Shown: positions 15,462 to 24,044 of the stretch, in pieces
How positions within the stretch are numbered: the stretch's first letter is position 1
Layout of the letters: each line of letters begins with the position of its first letter
Assembly (NCBI GenBank): GCA_900555855.1
Contig: USML01000019.1
Coordinates: forward strand, 1 to 24,683
DNA: 24,683 nucleotides
Source of the DNA: an uncultured Eubacteriales bacterium
GTDB lineage: Bacteria > Bacillota > Clostridia > Oscillospirales > Butyricicoccaceae
Direction of reading: 5' to 3'
Position numbers and translations under genes: made by a program
The notes under the pieces: generated by a model
What the model saw: only the letters and a program-made list of their open reading frames with translations
Told to the model about the DNA's origin: nothing
Databases searched by the model: none

Positions 15462-17055
15462 TCTGCTGTTGAAAAACGGCCTGATCTGCGATGGAACTGC
15501 AGCGTCGCCCTTTGTGGGCGACGCTGCGATTCAAAATGGGAGGATCGTGGAGCTTGCCCCTTCCATCTGCGCAGACAGCGCCGAGACGCTGGATGTTTCC
15601 GGATTGGTGGTTGCGCCGGCCTTTATTGATATGCACTCCCATTCCGACGCCTGGTTCATGGCCGACGGCCGCTGCGAAGCGAAGCTTTATCAGGGCGTGG
15701 CCACGGAGATCGTGGGACAGTGCGGCAGCTCCTGCTTTCCCCGTAGTGTCAGTCAGATGACCAAGGTCCGCCGGGCGGCGGAGGAGGGGAAGCTCTCCAA
15801 AATGGAAGCCTATCAGGCGGGAACCTTTGAAAAGCTCCTGCGGAAGCGGGGGCCGGAGGATGGGATGTCCACCAATCTGGTGCAGCTGGTGGGCCACAAT
15901 GCCATCCGCCGGGGCGTGGTGGGCCTGGTCAAGCGCCCCGCCTGGGAGGATGAGATCCGTCTTTCCAAATATCTGCTGCAGCAGGCCTTTGAACAGGGCT
16001 GCTGGGGGATGTCGCTGGGCCTGGGCTATCTGCCCGGCCTGTTTGCCGATACCCACGAGCTGGAGGAGCTCATCCGCCTTTGCTATATCTATGACCAGCT
16101 GGTCACCGTCCATATGCGGGACGAGGGCGACCGGGTCTTTGAAGCGCTGGACGAGATGATCGACCTGGCCCGCCGGACCCATGCCCATATCCATATCGCC
16201 CACCTGAAGCTGGGGGCGAAAAGCGTCTGGGGCAGGGCGGAGGCCCTGTATGAAAAGCTCCTGCGGGCGCGGGAGGAGGGTCTGGAGCTGACGGCGGATG
16301 TTTATCCCTATCCCGCCTGCAGCACCGGCCTTTCCAGCCGTCTGCCCGATTGGGCGCTGGACGGCGGCACGGACCACGCCTGCCGGCTGCTGGCGGCCCG
16401 GGGCCGGGAGCACGACGAGATCCTGGAACTCTTCCGGGAGAAATATCCCGCCCGGGAAGACGGCGACCGCTTCTATATCATCGGCACCGGCGGCGTCTGC
16501 CCGGAGGTGGACGGCAAGACTGTGGGCCAGCTCAGCGAGGAATGGGGCCTGCCCGTTCCGGAGACCATGATCGAGACCCTGCTGCGCACCCGCTGCCAGG
16601 AGGACTGCATCATTTTCAACATGGACGAGGGCGATGTGGAGTGGCTGCTGCGCCAGCCGGGCATCGCCATCGGCTCCGACGCCTCCTGCCGCCCCTTTGA
16701 CCCCGCCATGAGCGACGGCAAGCCCCATCCCCGGACCTACGGCACCTTCCCGCGCTTTTTGCGCCTCTGCCGGGAAAAGGGCCTTTGCTCTCTGGAACAG
16801 GCCGTCCACCGCATCACCCAGCTGCCGGCGGAAAATGTTGGCCTGAAGGACCGGGGCGTGCTCAAGCCGGGCATGGTGGCCGATGTCACCGTCTTCGACT
16901 GGGCACAGATCCGGGAGACCGCCACCTACGACGATCCCTTCCAAAAGCCCGTGGGCGTGGAGCATGTGATCATGAACGGAAAGCTGGCCCTGAAAAACGG
17001 CCGGCAGACCGAGCTGCGCCTTGGCGATTATCTCCGCAAGCCCTTTGTGGGCTGA
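15454..17055 (+). CDS. N-acyl-D-amino-acid deacylase (D-aminoacylase, amidohydrolase superfamily)
   Basis: This 533-residue enzyme is expected to hydrolyse N-acyl-D-amino acids to D-amino acid and carboxylate. Family ligands are visible: H61 and H63 in DMHSHSD, C90 in GQCGSS (the bridging Cys specific to D-aminoacylases), H220 in VTVHMRDEGD, H250 in HIAHLKLG, and D409 in IGSDAS. The ends match the beta-sandwich that brackets the TIM barrel, including LKPGMVADVTVFD. No signal peptide is present, so it acts in the cytoplasm. The ATG overlaps oppF by eight bases, which ties its expression to the transporter. The natural substrate could be D-residues from peptidoglycan or from acylated bacterial peptides; a dipeptidase or D-glutamate-type deacylase activity cannot be excluded. 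Confidence 0.87.
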   Translation: MLDLLLKNGLICDGTAASPFVGDAAIQNGRIVELAPSICADSAETLDVSGLVVAPAFIDMHSHSDAWFMADGRCEAKLYQGVATEIVGQCGSSCFPRSVSQMTKVRRAAEEGKLSKMEAYQAGTFEKLLRKRGPEDGMSTNLVQLVGHNAIRRGVVGLVKRPAWEDEIRLSKYLLQQAFEQGCWGMSLGLGYLPGLFADTHELEELIRLCYIYDQLVTVHMRDEGDRVFEALDEMIDLARRTHAHIHIAHLKLGAKSVWGRAEALYEKLLRAREEGLELTADVYPYPACSTGLSSRLPDWALDGGTDHACRLLAARGREHDEILELFREKYPAREDGDRFYIIGTGGVCPEVDGKTVGQLSEEWGLPVPETMIETLLRTRCQEDCIIFNMDEGDVEWLLRQPGIAIGSDASCRPFDPAMSDGKPHPRTYGTFPRFLRLCREKGLCSLEQAVHRITQLPAENVGLKDRGVLKPGMVADVTVFDWAQIRETATYDDPFQKPVGVEHVIMNGKLALKNGRQTELRLGDYLRKPFVG

Positions 17056-17066
17056 TCTTTCAAAAG

Positions 17067-17100
17067 AAAAGGCATGGAAGCGTTTGCTCCATGCCTTTTT
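17067..17100 (+). terminator. Terminator of the peptide-transport/deacylase operon
   Basis: AAAAGGCATGGA (17067-17078) pairs perfectly with 17088-17099 around a nine-base loop, followed by a T run. It lies 11 bases after the deacylase stop. The A/T feet make it usable in both directions, so it may also end the convergent tagD operon. Confidence 0.9.
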
Positions 17101-17150
17101 TGCGTTTATCTGCGTTTATTTGCGTTTTTTTGGCTTTTTTTGCGTTTTTT
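17101..17150. repeat. Five-copy 10-bp tandem repeat
   Basis: Five consecutive 10-base units fit a consensus TGCGTTTWTT: TGCGTTTATC, TGCGTTTATT, TGCGTTTTTT, TGGCTTTTTT and TGCGTTTTTT. The array fills the space between the operon terminator and the stop of the convergent tagD gene. The period is close to one helical turn, with T-runs in phase, so bent DNA is possible. Confidence 0.85.
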
Positions 17151-17155
17151 GGGGA

Positions 17156-17548
17156 TCATTTGCTTTTCAGATCCTGCTTGATGCGGGTGGTGGAGATCTC
17201 CGGCGTCCGGGGAAGATAAACCACCTGACATTGCTCCTGCAGAAAGTCAAACTTGCCCTTCCAGTCGTCGCCCATGACGAAAATGTCGATCTGGTATTTA
17301 TCTACATCCGAGGTCTTCTGCTCCCAGCTCTCCTCCGGGATCACCAGATCCACATAGCGGATGGCTTCCAGCATGCGCTTGCGCTCCTCATAGGGGAAAT
17401 AGCATTTTTTCTGCTTCTGGTTCCAGTTGAACTCATCGGTGGAGAGGGCCACCACCAGATAATCCCCCAGCTCCCGGGCACGGCGCAGCAGGTTGATATG
17501 TCCGTAATGGAGCAGATCAAAGGTGCCGTAGGTAATGACGCGCTTCAT
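17156..17548 (-). CDS. tagD: Glycerol-3-phosphate cytidylyltransferase
   Basis: This 130-residue enzyme makes CDP-glycerol from CTP and sn-glycerol 3-phosphate in the cytoplasm. It is close in length and sequence to TagD of Bacillus: it starts MKRVITYGTFDLLHYGH, containing the nucleotide-binding HxGH, then has RYVDLVIPE, FVMGDDWKGKFDFL, and ISTTRIK, the second CTP-binding motif. The ATG at 17548 has AAGGAG nine bases upstream; the longer frame adds seven codons without support. It follows the glycerophosphotransferase stop with one intervening base, so the enzyme making the activated donor is co-expressed with the transferase that uses it. Confidence 0.93.
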   Translation of the reverse strand: MKRVITYGTFDLLHYGHINLLRRARELGDYLVVALSTDEFNWNQKQKKCYFPYEERKRMLEAIRYVDLVIPEESWEQKTSDVDKYQIDIFVMGDDWKGKFDFLQEQCQVVYLPRTPEISTTRIKQDLKSK

Positions 17549-17549
17549 A

Positions 17550-18716
17550 TCACATTTCTCCTTTTTCAAAATAAGACTGGATCAGGTCTGCCACCCGTCC
17601 GGCGGAGCCGCCGTCCTGCCAATGATTGTAATAGTCGCAGGCCTGCTGCCGCGCGGCCCGCTCCGGATCCCGTCCGGCGGCGATATCTCCGGCGAAATCC
17701 ACCAGATCGGAAAGAGTGTAAAGGTATCGGCCCTTCAGGACCTGCGTGATGTCCTCCATCACAAGGCCGCGCTTTTCCTGGTAAGCCGCCAGATCGTCCA
17801 GCGTTAGTCCGATGGGCTTTCCCGTCAACAGAAAGTCACAGTAGACGGAGGAATAGTCCGTCAGAAGCGCGTCTGCATCGGCCAGCGCTTCATAAAGCTG
17901 GACCCCCGCCTGCCGCAGGTCCTCGTCGCCGATCAGGCGGAAGGCGCTCAGGCTGCCGGCCCGGATGACGGAAAGATCCTGCATGGGATGGGGCTTGAGG
18001 ATCAGCAGAAGCCCCGCCCGCTCCAGCGCTTCGTTGAGCGTTTCCAGCGCCCCGGCCTCCTCCAGCAGGGGAAGACCGCAGCCGGAGAGGGCGTAGTTGC
18101 TGCCGTAGGACCGGGTGTGCTGCCGGAAGGTGGGCAGCCAGAAGATGACCTTTTTGCCCTCCCGGGGGACGACGCGGTCCAAAAGCCCCTGGGGGCGGGT
18201 CAGCGCGTCGCACCGGGGATAGCCCAGCAGACGGCCCTGCTCCGGCACCAGCCCCAGCTCCCGCTCCATGACGGCCTTCACCTGCTCCGAGGGATAGCTC
18301 CAGCGATTGCAGAAGGGGCCGGGCGTGTAAAAGCCCCGGCAGCATTTGATGGGCGTCCCGTGACCAAGAAACAGGCTCAGCTGTCCCAGGCGGGGTGGCC
18401 AGAGCGTCTTGTTGCAAAAGAGGACGCATTTGGAGGAAAGGGCCAGCCGGATGGCCCGGGCCCGCTGCCAGGGGATCTCCGGCCGGTATGCCACAAAGGA
18501 GACCTGCGTTTGGGGATAGGCCGCCCGCCAGAGCGCCGGCTCCCGCACCAGCCAGGTGAGGGAGACCCCCTGAAGGGCCGGGCGGCGCAAAAGCTCCTGA
18601 AAGACCGGAAAAACATTGCAGGAAAGATCCGGGCTGCTCTCCAGCAGGACCCGCCGCCGCAGGGGCAGCAGGGAAGCGCCGCCGTTGATGGCGGCCCGCA
18701 GCACAGCTTTGATCAT
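17550..18716 (-). CDS. CDP-glycerol glycerophosphotransferase (TagB/TagF family)
   Basis: This 388-residue protein should transfer glycerol phosphate from CDP-glycerol to a lipid-linked glycan or polymer. Family motifs are present: H119 in GHGTPIK, LGYPRCD, the PTFR box, KPHP (241-244) and TDYSSVYCD (286-294). Its length is near that of TagB-type primases (about 380) and about half that of polymerising TagF, so a single or priming transfer is more likely than long-chain polymerisation. There is no signal peptide; such enzymes sit on the inner membrane face. The ATG at 18716 has AAGGAGG upstream and overlaps the flippase stop as ATGA. Confidence 0.87.
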   Translation of the reverse strand: MIKAVLRAAINGGASLLPLRRRVLLESSPDLSCNVFPVFQELLRRPALQGVSLTWLVREPALWRAAYPQTQVSFVAYRPEIPWQRARAIRLALSSKCVLFCNKTLWPPRLGQLSLFLGHGTPIKCCRGFYTPGPFCNRWSYPSEQVKAVMERELGLVPEQGRLLGYPRCDALTRPQGLLDRVVPREGKKVIFWLPTFRQHTRSYGSNYALSGCGLPLLEEAGALETLNEALERAGLLLILKPHPMQDLSVIRAGSLSAFRLIGDEDLRQAGVQLYEALADADALLTDYSSVYCDFLLTGKPIGLTLDDLAAYQEKRGLVMEDITQVLKGRYLYTLSDLVDFAGDIAAGRDPERAARQQACDYYNHWQDGGSAGRVADLIQSYFEKGEM

Positions 18717-20245
18717 GAAGCCCTCCTTGCCCGGCGCAGCGTCCGCCGGATCAGATCCTTTTCTCCCGCGCTCAGCAGGCAGAGCCATGCATAAGGCAGG
18801 TAACACAGGGTGAACAACCCACATTTCACAAAAAACAGCGGCCAGCCGCCGCCGGGCAGCAGCCGGCGGAGCGCCAGGGCAGGCAGCGCCATGGGCAGCA
18901 TCTTCAGCGTCAGCAGCCCGGCCATGCGCCAGTAGGCGGGGATGTCCAGCCCGATCCGCCTGTGGTAATACCAGTTCATCATGGCGTATTGCCCGGCAAA
19001 CAGGGCCAGCGTCGTGCCGATGGCTGCACCAACACCCTGCCAGCGCATGGCCAGCGGAATGGAAACAACAACATTGATCACCGCCAATACCAGATAGCTC
19101 AGGCTGCGATACTTATGCCGGTTCATGGCCTGCAGGATGGAGATGCCCAGATTCTGGGACAGGGGAACGATCCCCGGGACCATGATGATCAGCGCGATCC
19201 AGTAGGCGGCGCGGACCTCCGGCGCGCCCAGCTGCCCTCCGCCGATCAGGCCGATAAACTGCCGCCCGAAGGCGATAAAGCCCGCCAGCACAAAGGAGAG
19301 CAGCAGAAACTGCACATGGCCGATGCGCAGAAACAGCGGGGAAAAATCCGCCTTTTCCCCGTCTCTGACATAGAGCTGGGTCACATGGGGCAGATAAACG
19401 CCGCTGATGGCTGTGGAAAGCTGTTGGAAATAGGCGTTGAACTGAACGCCCACGGTATAGACCGTGACGGCGGCCGTCCCGCACACCGCCCCCAGAATGA
19501 ACTTGTCCGTGCTGGCATAGAGCTGGTCGATGAGGATATTGAGAAAGATAAACAGGGAGAAGGAAAAGATGCTTTTCAGCATTTCTCCCTCCGGCCGGCA
19601 GAGCCGGGGCCGGGCGTCGGTCCTTGCAAGGCAGTACCAGGCCAGAAACAGCTTGACGGCGATGGAGACCACGGTGGTGACGGCGGCCAGCGCCGGCGAA
19701 CGATAGCCCTGCCGCAGCACCAGCAGCATCCCGCCGTAGGTGAACAGCGTGTTCAGGATGCTCATGAGCTTGGCGAAGGCAAAGCGCTCCTGGGCGGTGA
19801 TCAGCGAGGAAAACACGCTCAGGGGGAAGGAGGCCGCCAGATTGACGGAAAGGATGGAAAGCACCTGCCGCAGGATGGAAAGCTCCTCCGGGGTGAACTT
19901 CGCGCCGAACAGCCGGGGCAGAAAGGCGTGGGTCAGCAGAGCGCAGATGCCCAGCGCCGCCGCGCCCAACACAAGATACATCTCCAGAAACATCCCGCTG
20001 CAGCGGTCGGCCTTGTCCCGGTCGCCCTCGGCGCGATATTTTACATAAAACCGCACCAGCGTCTGGCCGAAGCCCAGATCCAGCATGGTGAGAAAGGCGA
20101 TCACCGAGGTGGCTACGGAATAAACACCATATTCGCTCTCGCCCAGATGCCGCAGCAGGATGGGCGTGAAAACGATGCCCACCAGCATATTCACGCCCCA
20201 TTGGACATAAGCCAACAGCGCGCCCAGACGCTTTTGATCGTGCAT
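18713..20245 (-). CDS. Polysaccharide or lipid-linked glycan flippase (MOP superfamily, Wzx-like)
   Basis: This 510-residue polytopic membrane protein has about 12 to 14 hydrophobic segments. The N-terminus MHDQKRLGALLAYVQWGVNM and the following HLGESEYGVYS motif are characteristic of Wzx/MurJ-like polysaccharide exporters. It probably moves a lipid-linked oligosaccharide across the membrane. The ATG at 20245 is supported by AAAGGGG six bases upstream; the frame extends 22 codons further, but that stretch includes the promoter -10 region. It heads an operon with the glycerophosphotransferase and TagD, which suggests that the exported glycan carries glycerol phosphate. Confidence 0.88.
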   Translation of the reverse strand: MHDQKRLGALLAYVQWGVNMLVGIVFTPILLRHLGESEYGVYSVATSVIAFLTMLDLGFGQTLVRFYVKYRAEGDRDKADRCSGMFLEMYLVLGAAALGICALLTHAFLPRLFGAKFTPEELSILRQVLSILSVNLAASFPLSVFSSLITAQERFAFAKLMSILNTLFTYGGMLLVLRQGYRSPALAAVTTVVSIAVKLFLAWYCLARTDARPRLCRPEGEMLKSIFSFSLFIFLNILIDQLYASTDKFILGAVCGTAAVTVYTVGVQFNAYFQQLSTAISGVYLPHVTQLYVRDGEKADFSPLFLRIGHVQFLLLSFVLAGFIAFGRQFIGLIGGGQLGAPEVRAAYWIALIIMVPGIVPLSQNLGISILQAMNRHKYRSLSYLVLAVINVVVSIPLAMRWQGVGAAIGTTLALFAGQYAMMNWYYHRRIGLDIPAYWRMAGLLTLKMLPMALPALALRRLLPGGGWPLFFVKCGLFTLCYLPYAWLCLLSAGEKDLIRRTLRRARRAS

Positions 20246-20282
20246 AGCAAGCCCCTTTCTCCACAAGATGGTCAACATTTTT

Positions 20283-20311
20283 ATTATAGGTTTCCCGTCT
20301 TCTTCTGTCAA
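20283..20311 (-). promoter_or_regulatory. Consensus promoter of the flippase-tagD operon
   Basis: On the minus strand a perfect TTGACA (20311-20306) and a perfect TATAAT (20288-20283) are separated by 17 bases. The start would be near 20275, about 30 bases before the ATG. Confidence 0.93.
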
Positions 20312-20369
20312 GCCGCGGCGCAGGAAAAGAAAACGGCAAAGGTTTGCGCCCTGCGGCGGCGCTTTCGGG

Positions 20370-20398
20370 TTGAAAAGCCCGGCGGGATGTGGTAAAAT
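20370..20398 (+). promoter_or_regulatory. Promoter of smc-ftsY
   Basis: TTGAAA (20370-20375), a 17-base spacer and TAAAAT (20393-20398) precede the smc start by about 50 bases. It is divergent from the flippase promoter, with 58 bases between the two -35 boxes. Confidence 0.75.
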
Positions 20399-20446
20399 AA
20401 AGTGCTATATCAGCTTTATTTATTGTTTGAAGAGAGAAAAGCGCTT

Positions 20447-23400
20447 ATGTTTCTGAAATCCATCGAGATCCAGGGCTTCAAATCCTTCCCCGACCAGACT
20501 CTTATGAACTTCGGCCGGGGCATCACGGCCATCGTCGGCCCCAACGGCAGCGGAAAAAGCAATATCGTAGACGCCATCCGCTGGGTCCTGGGGGAGCAGA
20601 GCACAAAGACCCTCCGGGGCGGCAAGATGGAGGATGTGATCTTCGGCGGCACCGCCCGGCGCAAGCCCCAGGGCTTCTGTCAGGTGACGCTGACGCTGGA
20701 CAATACCGACGGCGGCCTGCCGGTGGACTATGCGGAGGTCATGGTGACCCGCCGGTATTACCGCAGCGGCGAGAGCGAGTTTTATATCAACCGCAAGGCC
20801 GTCCGCCTGAAGGATATCCACGAGCTGTTTATGGACACCGGTCTCGGCCGGGACGGCTATTCCGTCATCGGTCAGGGCCGCATCGACGAGATCCTCTCCG
20901 TCAAGAGCGCCGACCGGCGGGAGATCTTTGAGGAGGCCGCGGGCATCACCAAGTTCCGCTTCCGCAAGGAGGAGAGCGAGCGCAAGCTGGCCGCCTGCGA
21001 GGAAAATCTGGTGCGCATCCGGGATATCATCACCGAGCTGGAGCAGCAGGTGGCCCCCCTGAAGGATCAGGCGGAGCGGGCAAAGTCCTTCCTGATCTAC
21101 CGGGACGAGCTGCGGGCGCTGGAGGTCAATGTCTGGCTGGACAGTCTGGACCGGCTGAAGGACAGCCTGCAGAAGGCCCGGACGGATTATGACAACGCCG
21201 AGCGGATGCTCTCCGCCCGCAAGCGGGAGACGGAGGAGCTGCAAAACCGCTCTGCCGCCCTGACCGAAGCCCTCCACGAAAAGGATCTGGAGGGGGAGCG
21301 TCTGCGGGAGGAGCAGCGTCAGGCGGAAAACCGGGAGAGCGATATGCGGGCGCAGATCGCCGTGAATCAGACCCAGATCCGCAATACGGAGGAAAATATC
21401 CGCGCCGGGCAGCGGGCCCTGGAGGAGCAAGGGGCGCAGGGGCAGGATCTGCAGGCCCAGAAGGCCGGGCAGGAGCGCCGCCTGACGGAGCTGGCGGAGC
21501 AGATCGGCGCCCTGGAGGGCGAGCTTTCCGCCCTGCTGCAGCAGGTGCAGGAGGCCTCGGAAAACGCCCGGGAGCTTTCCCTGCGGCTGGACGCGCTGGA
21601 TGCCCGCATCCGCATGACCCGGGAGCAGGCCGCCCAGCGCAGGGCAGAGGCCGGCGCGCTGGCTTCCGGCGCTCAGGAGATCCGCGCCCGGGGCGAAGCC
21701 GTGGAAAAGGAGCTGGCCGAGCTGGAAGCCCGTCTGGACACAGAGCGGCAGCAGGCCCGGGCCCTCCGGCGGCAGAAGGAAGAAAACGAAGAAAAAAAGG
21801 CCTCGGCGGAGAATATGCTCCGGGGCTTTGAGCTGCGGGCCCAGGCTCGGCAGAAGAAGGCGGAGGAGCTGCAGACCCAGACGGAGCAGACCTCCCGCCA
21901 GCAGGCGCTGCGGACCCAGCGGCTGGACCTGCTGCGGGCGATGGAGCGGGAATATGAGGGCTTCGGCCAGAGCGTGCGCCGGGTGATGCAGGCGGCGGGC
22001 AGGGGAGAGCTGCGGGGCGTTCACGGCCCGGTCTCCGACCTGATCCGCACGGAGGACGAATATTCCGTGGCCATTGAGATCGCCCTGGGCGGCAGCCTGC
22101 AGAATATCGTCGTGGACGACGAGCAGTGCGCCAAAAGCGCCATCCAATATCTCAAGACCCATGATTTCGGCCGGGCCACCTTCCGTCCGCTGACTGCCGT
22201 CCGGGAGCGGCGGGGCGGGAAGCAGCTCTCCGGCCCGGGCTTTGCCGGCTGGGCCGACCAGCTGGTGCGCTTCGACGGGCAATATGCCCCGCTGATCCGC
22301 AGTCTGCTGGCGGATACCGCCGTGGTGGACCATATGGACAACGCCATCGCCATGGCGAAGAAGCACGGCTATGCCTTCCGCATCGTCACGCTGGACGGCC
22401 AGCTGATCAATCCCTCCGGCGCCATGACCGGCGGCTCGCTGAACAAAAATGTGGGCGTTTTGTCCCGCGCCAACGAGATCGCCCGGCTGGAGCAGGAGAC
22501 CGCCCGGCTGCAGCACCGGCAGCAGGAGCTGGAGCAGAGCCTGCGCGCCGCCCGGCAGGAGCTGGAAAGCGCCGGCTATGAGGCCAATGTGGCCCGGGAC
22601 GAGCTGCGCGCCGCCCAGGACGCCCTTCTGGAGCTTTCCGCCCGGCAGAGCCAGCATCGGGCCCTTATCGACGCGCTGGAGCAGCGGCAGGAGGAGCTGG
22701 AGGAGGAGCGGTCCTCCCAGAGCCAGCGGATCCGTTCGCTGGAGGAGCAGCAAAAGGCCCTTCTCTCTCAGGCGGAGACGGAGGACCGGGCCGCGGAAGC
22801 CCTTGCCGCGGAATACAGCGGCCTTTCTGGCGGAAAGGCGCAGGCGGAGAGCCGCACCGGCAGCCTGACCCAGCAAAGCGCAGACCTGCGGGTCCGTCTG
22901 GCGGAGCAGCGCACAGAGAGCGACAGCACACGCCGGAGCATAGCAGAGCTGGAGGAACGCATCCTTGCGGCCAGCGGCCAGCGAAAGGACCGGGAGGCCG
23001 CCATAGAGGTCCTGCGGCAGCAGAGCCGGCAGCTGCGGGAGACCGTGGCCCAGCAGGAGCTGGTGGCCGCACAATACGCCGGAGAGGCGCAGAACGCAGG
23101 GGCGCGCCTGCTGGCGGTCAATCAGGAAAAGCTGCGGCTGGAGGGCGTCCGCGGGCAATGTGAAAAGGAGCTGCGCAGCAAAAACGACGAGCTGATCCAT
23201 CTGGAGCGGGAGCGGGGCCGGCTGGAAAACAAAAAGACCCAGGCGGAGATGGAGGAGGACAATATCCTCCAGAAGCTCTGGGAAAGCTATGAGCTGACCC
23301 GGGTCACCGCGCAGGAGCTGCGCCAGCCCATGGAGAGCCTTTCCGCCGCCAACCGGCGCATCGGCGAGCTGCGGGCCGCCATCAAAAAGCTGGGCTCAGT

Positions 23401-24016
23401 GAATATCGACGCCATCGAGGAATATGCCCGGGTGAGCCAGCGCTATGAATTTATGAGCACCCAGCGGAACGATCTGGAACGCTCCAAGGAGGAGCTTCTG
23501 AAGATCATCGGCGACCTGACAAAAAGCATGAAGGAGATCTTTGCCGTCCAGTTCCGGGCCATCAACGAGAGCTTCCGCCATACCTTTACGGAGATCTTCG
23601 GCGGCGGCAGCGCAGAGCTGCGGCTGGAGGACGAGAGCGATATCCTCAGCTGCGGCATCGAGATCCGGGTGGAGCTGCCGGGCAAGTCCATGCGGGCGAT
23701 CTCGCTGCTTTCCGGCGGAGAAAAGGCCTTCGTGGCCATCGCTCTGTATTTTGCCATCATTCGCGTGCGGCCCACGCCCTTCTGCGTGCTGGACGAGATC
23801 GACGCGGCGCTGGACGATGTGAATGTCAGCCGCTACGCCGCCTATATGCGCACTCTGTGCGACAAGACCCAGTTCATCATCATCACCCACCGCCGGGGCT
23901 CCATGGAGGGCTCCGATATCCTCTACGGCGTCACCATGCAGGAGCAGGGCGTTACCAAGCTGCTGGCCCTGAACATGAACGAGGTGGAGGCCCATATCCG
24001 CGAAACGCTCCAATAA
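20447..24016 (+). CDS. smc: Chromosome segregation protein SMC
   Basis: This 1189-residue condensin ATPase organises and segregates the chromosome with ScpA and ScpB, which are not in this window. It starts MFLKSIEIQGFKSFPDQT and has Walker A GPNGSGKS (31-38). A first coiled coil runs from about 170 to 500, with heptad-like Glu/Gln/Ala/Leu-rich sequence. The hinge lies around 515-680, with a GAMTGGS motif near its end, followed by a second coiled coil. The C-terminal head has signature LSGGEKAFVAIAL, Walker B FCVLDEIDAALDD (near 1114) and the ITHRRGSM switch. Length equals the family norm. The ATG at 20447 gives the canonical N-terminus; its ribosome site is weak (AGAGAG). The frequent rnc gene upstream is absent here. 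Confidence 0.97.
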   Translation: MFLKSIEIQGFKSFPDQTLMNFGRGITAIVGPNGSGKSNIVDAIRWVLGEQSTKTLRGGKMEDVIFGGTARRKPQGFCQVTLTLDNTDGGLPVDYAEVMVTRRYYRSGESEFYINRKAVRLKDIHELFMDTGLGRDGYSVIGQGRIDEILSVKSADRREIFEEAAGITKFRFRKEESERKLAACEENLVRIRDIITELEQQVAPLKDQAERAKSFLIYRDELRALEVNVWLDSLDRLKDSLQKARTDYDNAERMLSARKRETEELQNRSAALTEALHEKDLEGERLREEQRQAENRESDMRAQIAVNQTQIRNTEENIRAGQRALEEQGAQGQDLQAQKAGQERRLTELAEQIGALEGELSALLQQVQEASENARELSLRLDALDARIRMTREQAAQRRAEAGALASGAQEIRARGEAVEKELAELEARLDTERQQARALRRQKEENEEKKASAENMLRGFELRAQARQKKAEELQTQTEQTSRQQALRTQRLDLLRAMEREYEGFGQSVRRVMQAAGRGELRGVHGPVSDLIRTEDEYSVAIEIALGGSLQNIVVDDEQCAKSAIQYLKTHDFGRATFRPLTAVRERRGGKQLSGPGFAGWADQLVRFDGQYAPLIRSLLADTAVVDHMDNAIAMAKKHGYAFRIVTLDGQLINPSGAMTGGSLNKNVGVLSRANEIARLEQETARLQHRQQELEQSLRAARQELESAGYEANVARDELRAAQDALLELSARQSQHRALIDALEQRQEELEEERSSQSQRIRSLEEQQKALLSQAETEDRAAEALAAEYSGLSGGKAQAESRTGSLTQQSADLRVRLAEQRTESDSTRRSIAELEERILAASGQRKDREAAIEVLRQQSRQLRETVAQQELVAAQYAGEAQNAGARLLAVNQEKLRLEGVRGQCEKELRSKNDELIHLERERGRLENKKTQAEMEEDNILQKLWESYELTRVTAQELRQPMESLSAANRRIGELRAAIKKLGSVNIDAIEEYARVSQRYEFMSTQRNDLERSKEELLKIIGDLTKSMKEIFAVQFRAINESFRHTFTEIFGGGSAELRLEDESDILSCGIEIRVELPGKSMRAISLLSGGEKAFVAIALYFAIIRVRPTPFCVLDEIDAALDDVNVSRYAAYMRTLCDKTQFIIITHRRGSMEGSDILYGVTMQEQGVTKLLALNMNEVEAHIRETLQ

Positions 24017-24044
24017 CCGATCTTCACCCTAAGGAGGCAAGCAT

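Noticed and set aside
15166..16965. 599-codon minus-strand open frame opposite the deacylase gene
   Set aside because: The plus frame has all deacylase metal ligands in order; the minus frame shows no family features.
20420..23200. 926-codon minus-strand open frame opposite smc
   Set aside because: Leu/Gln/Gly-rich mirror of the SMC coiled coil; no ribosome site or known domain.
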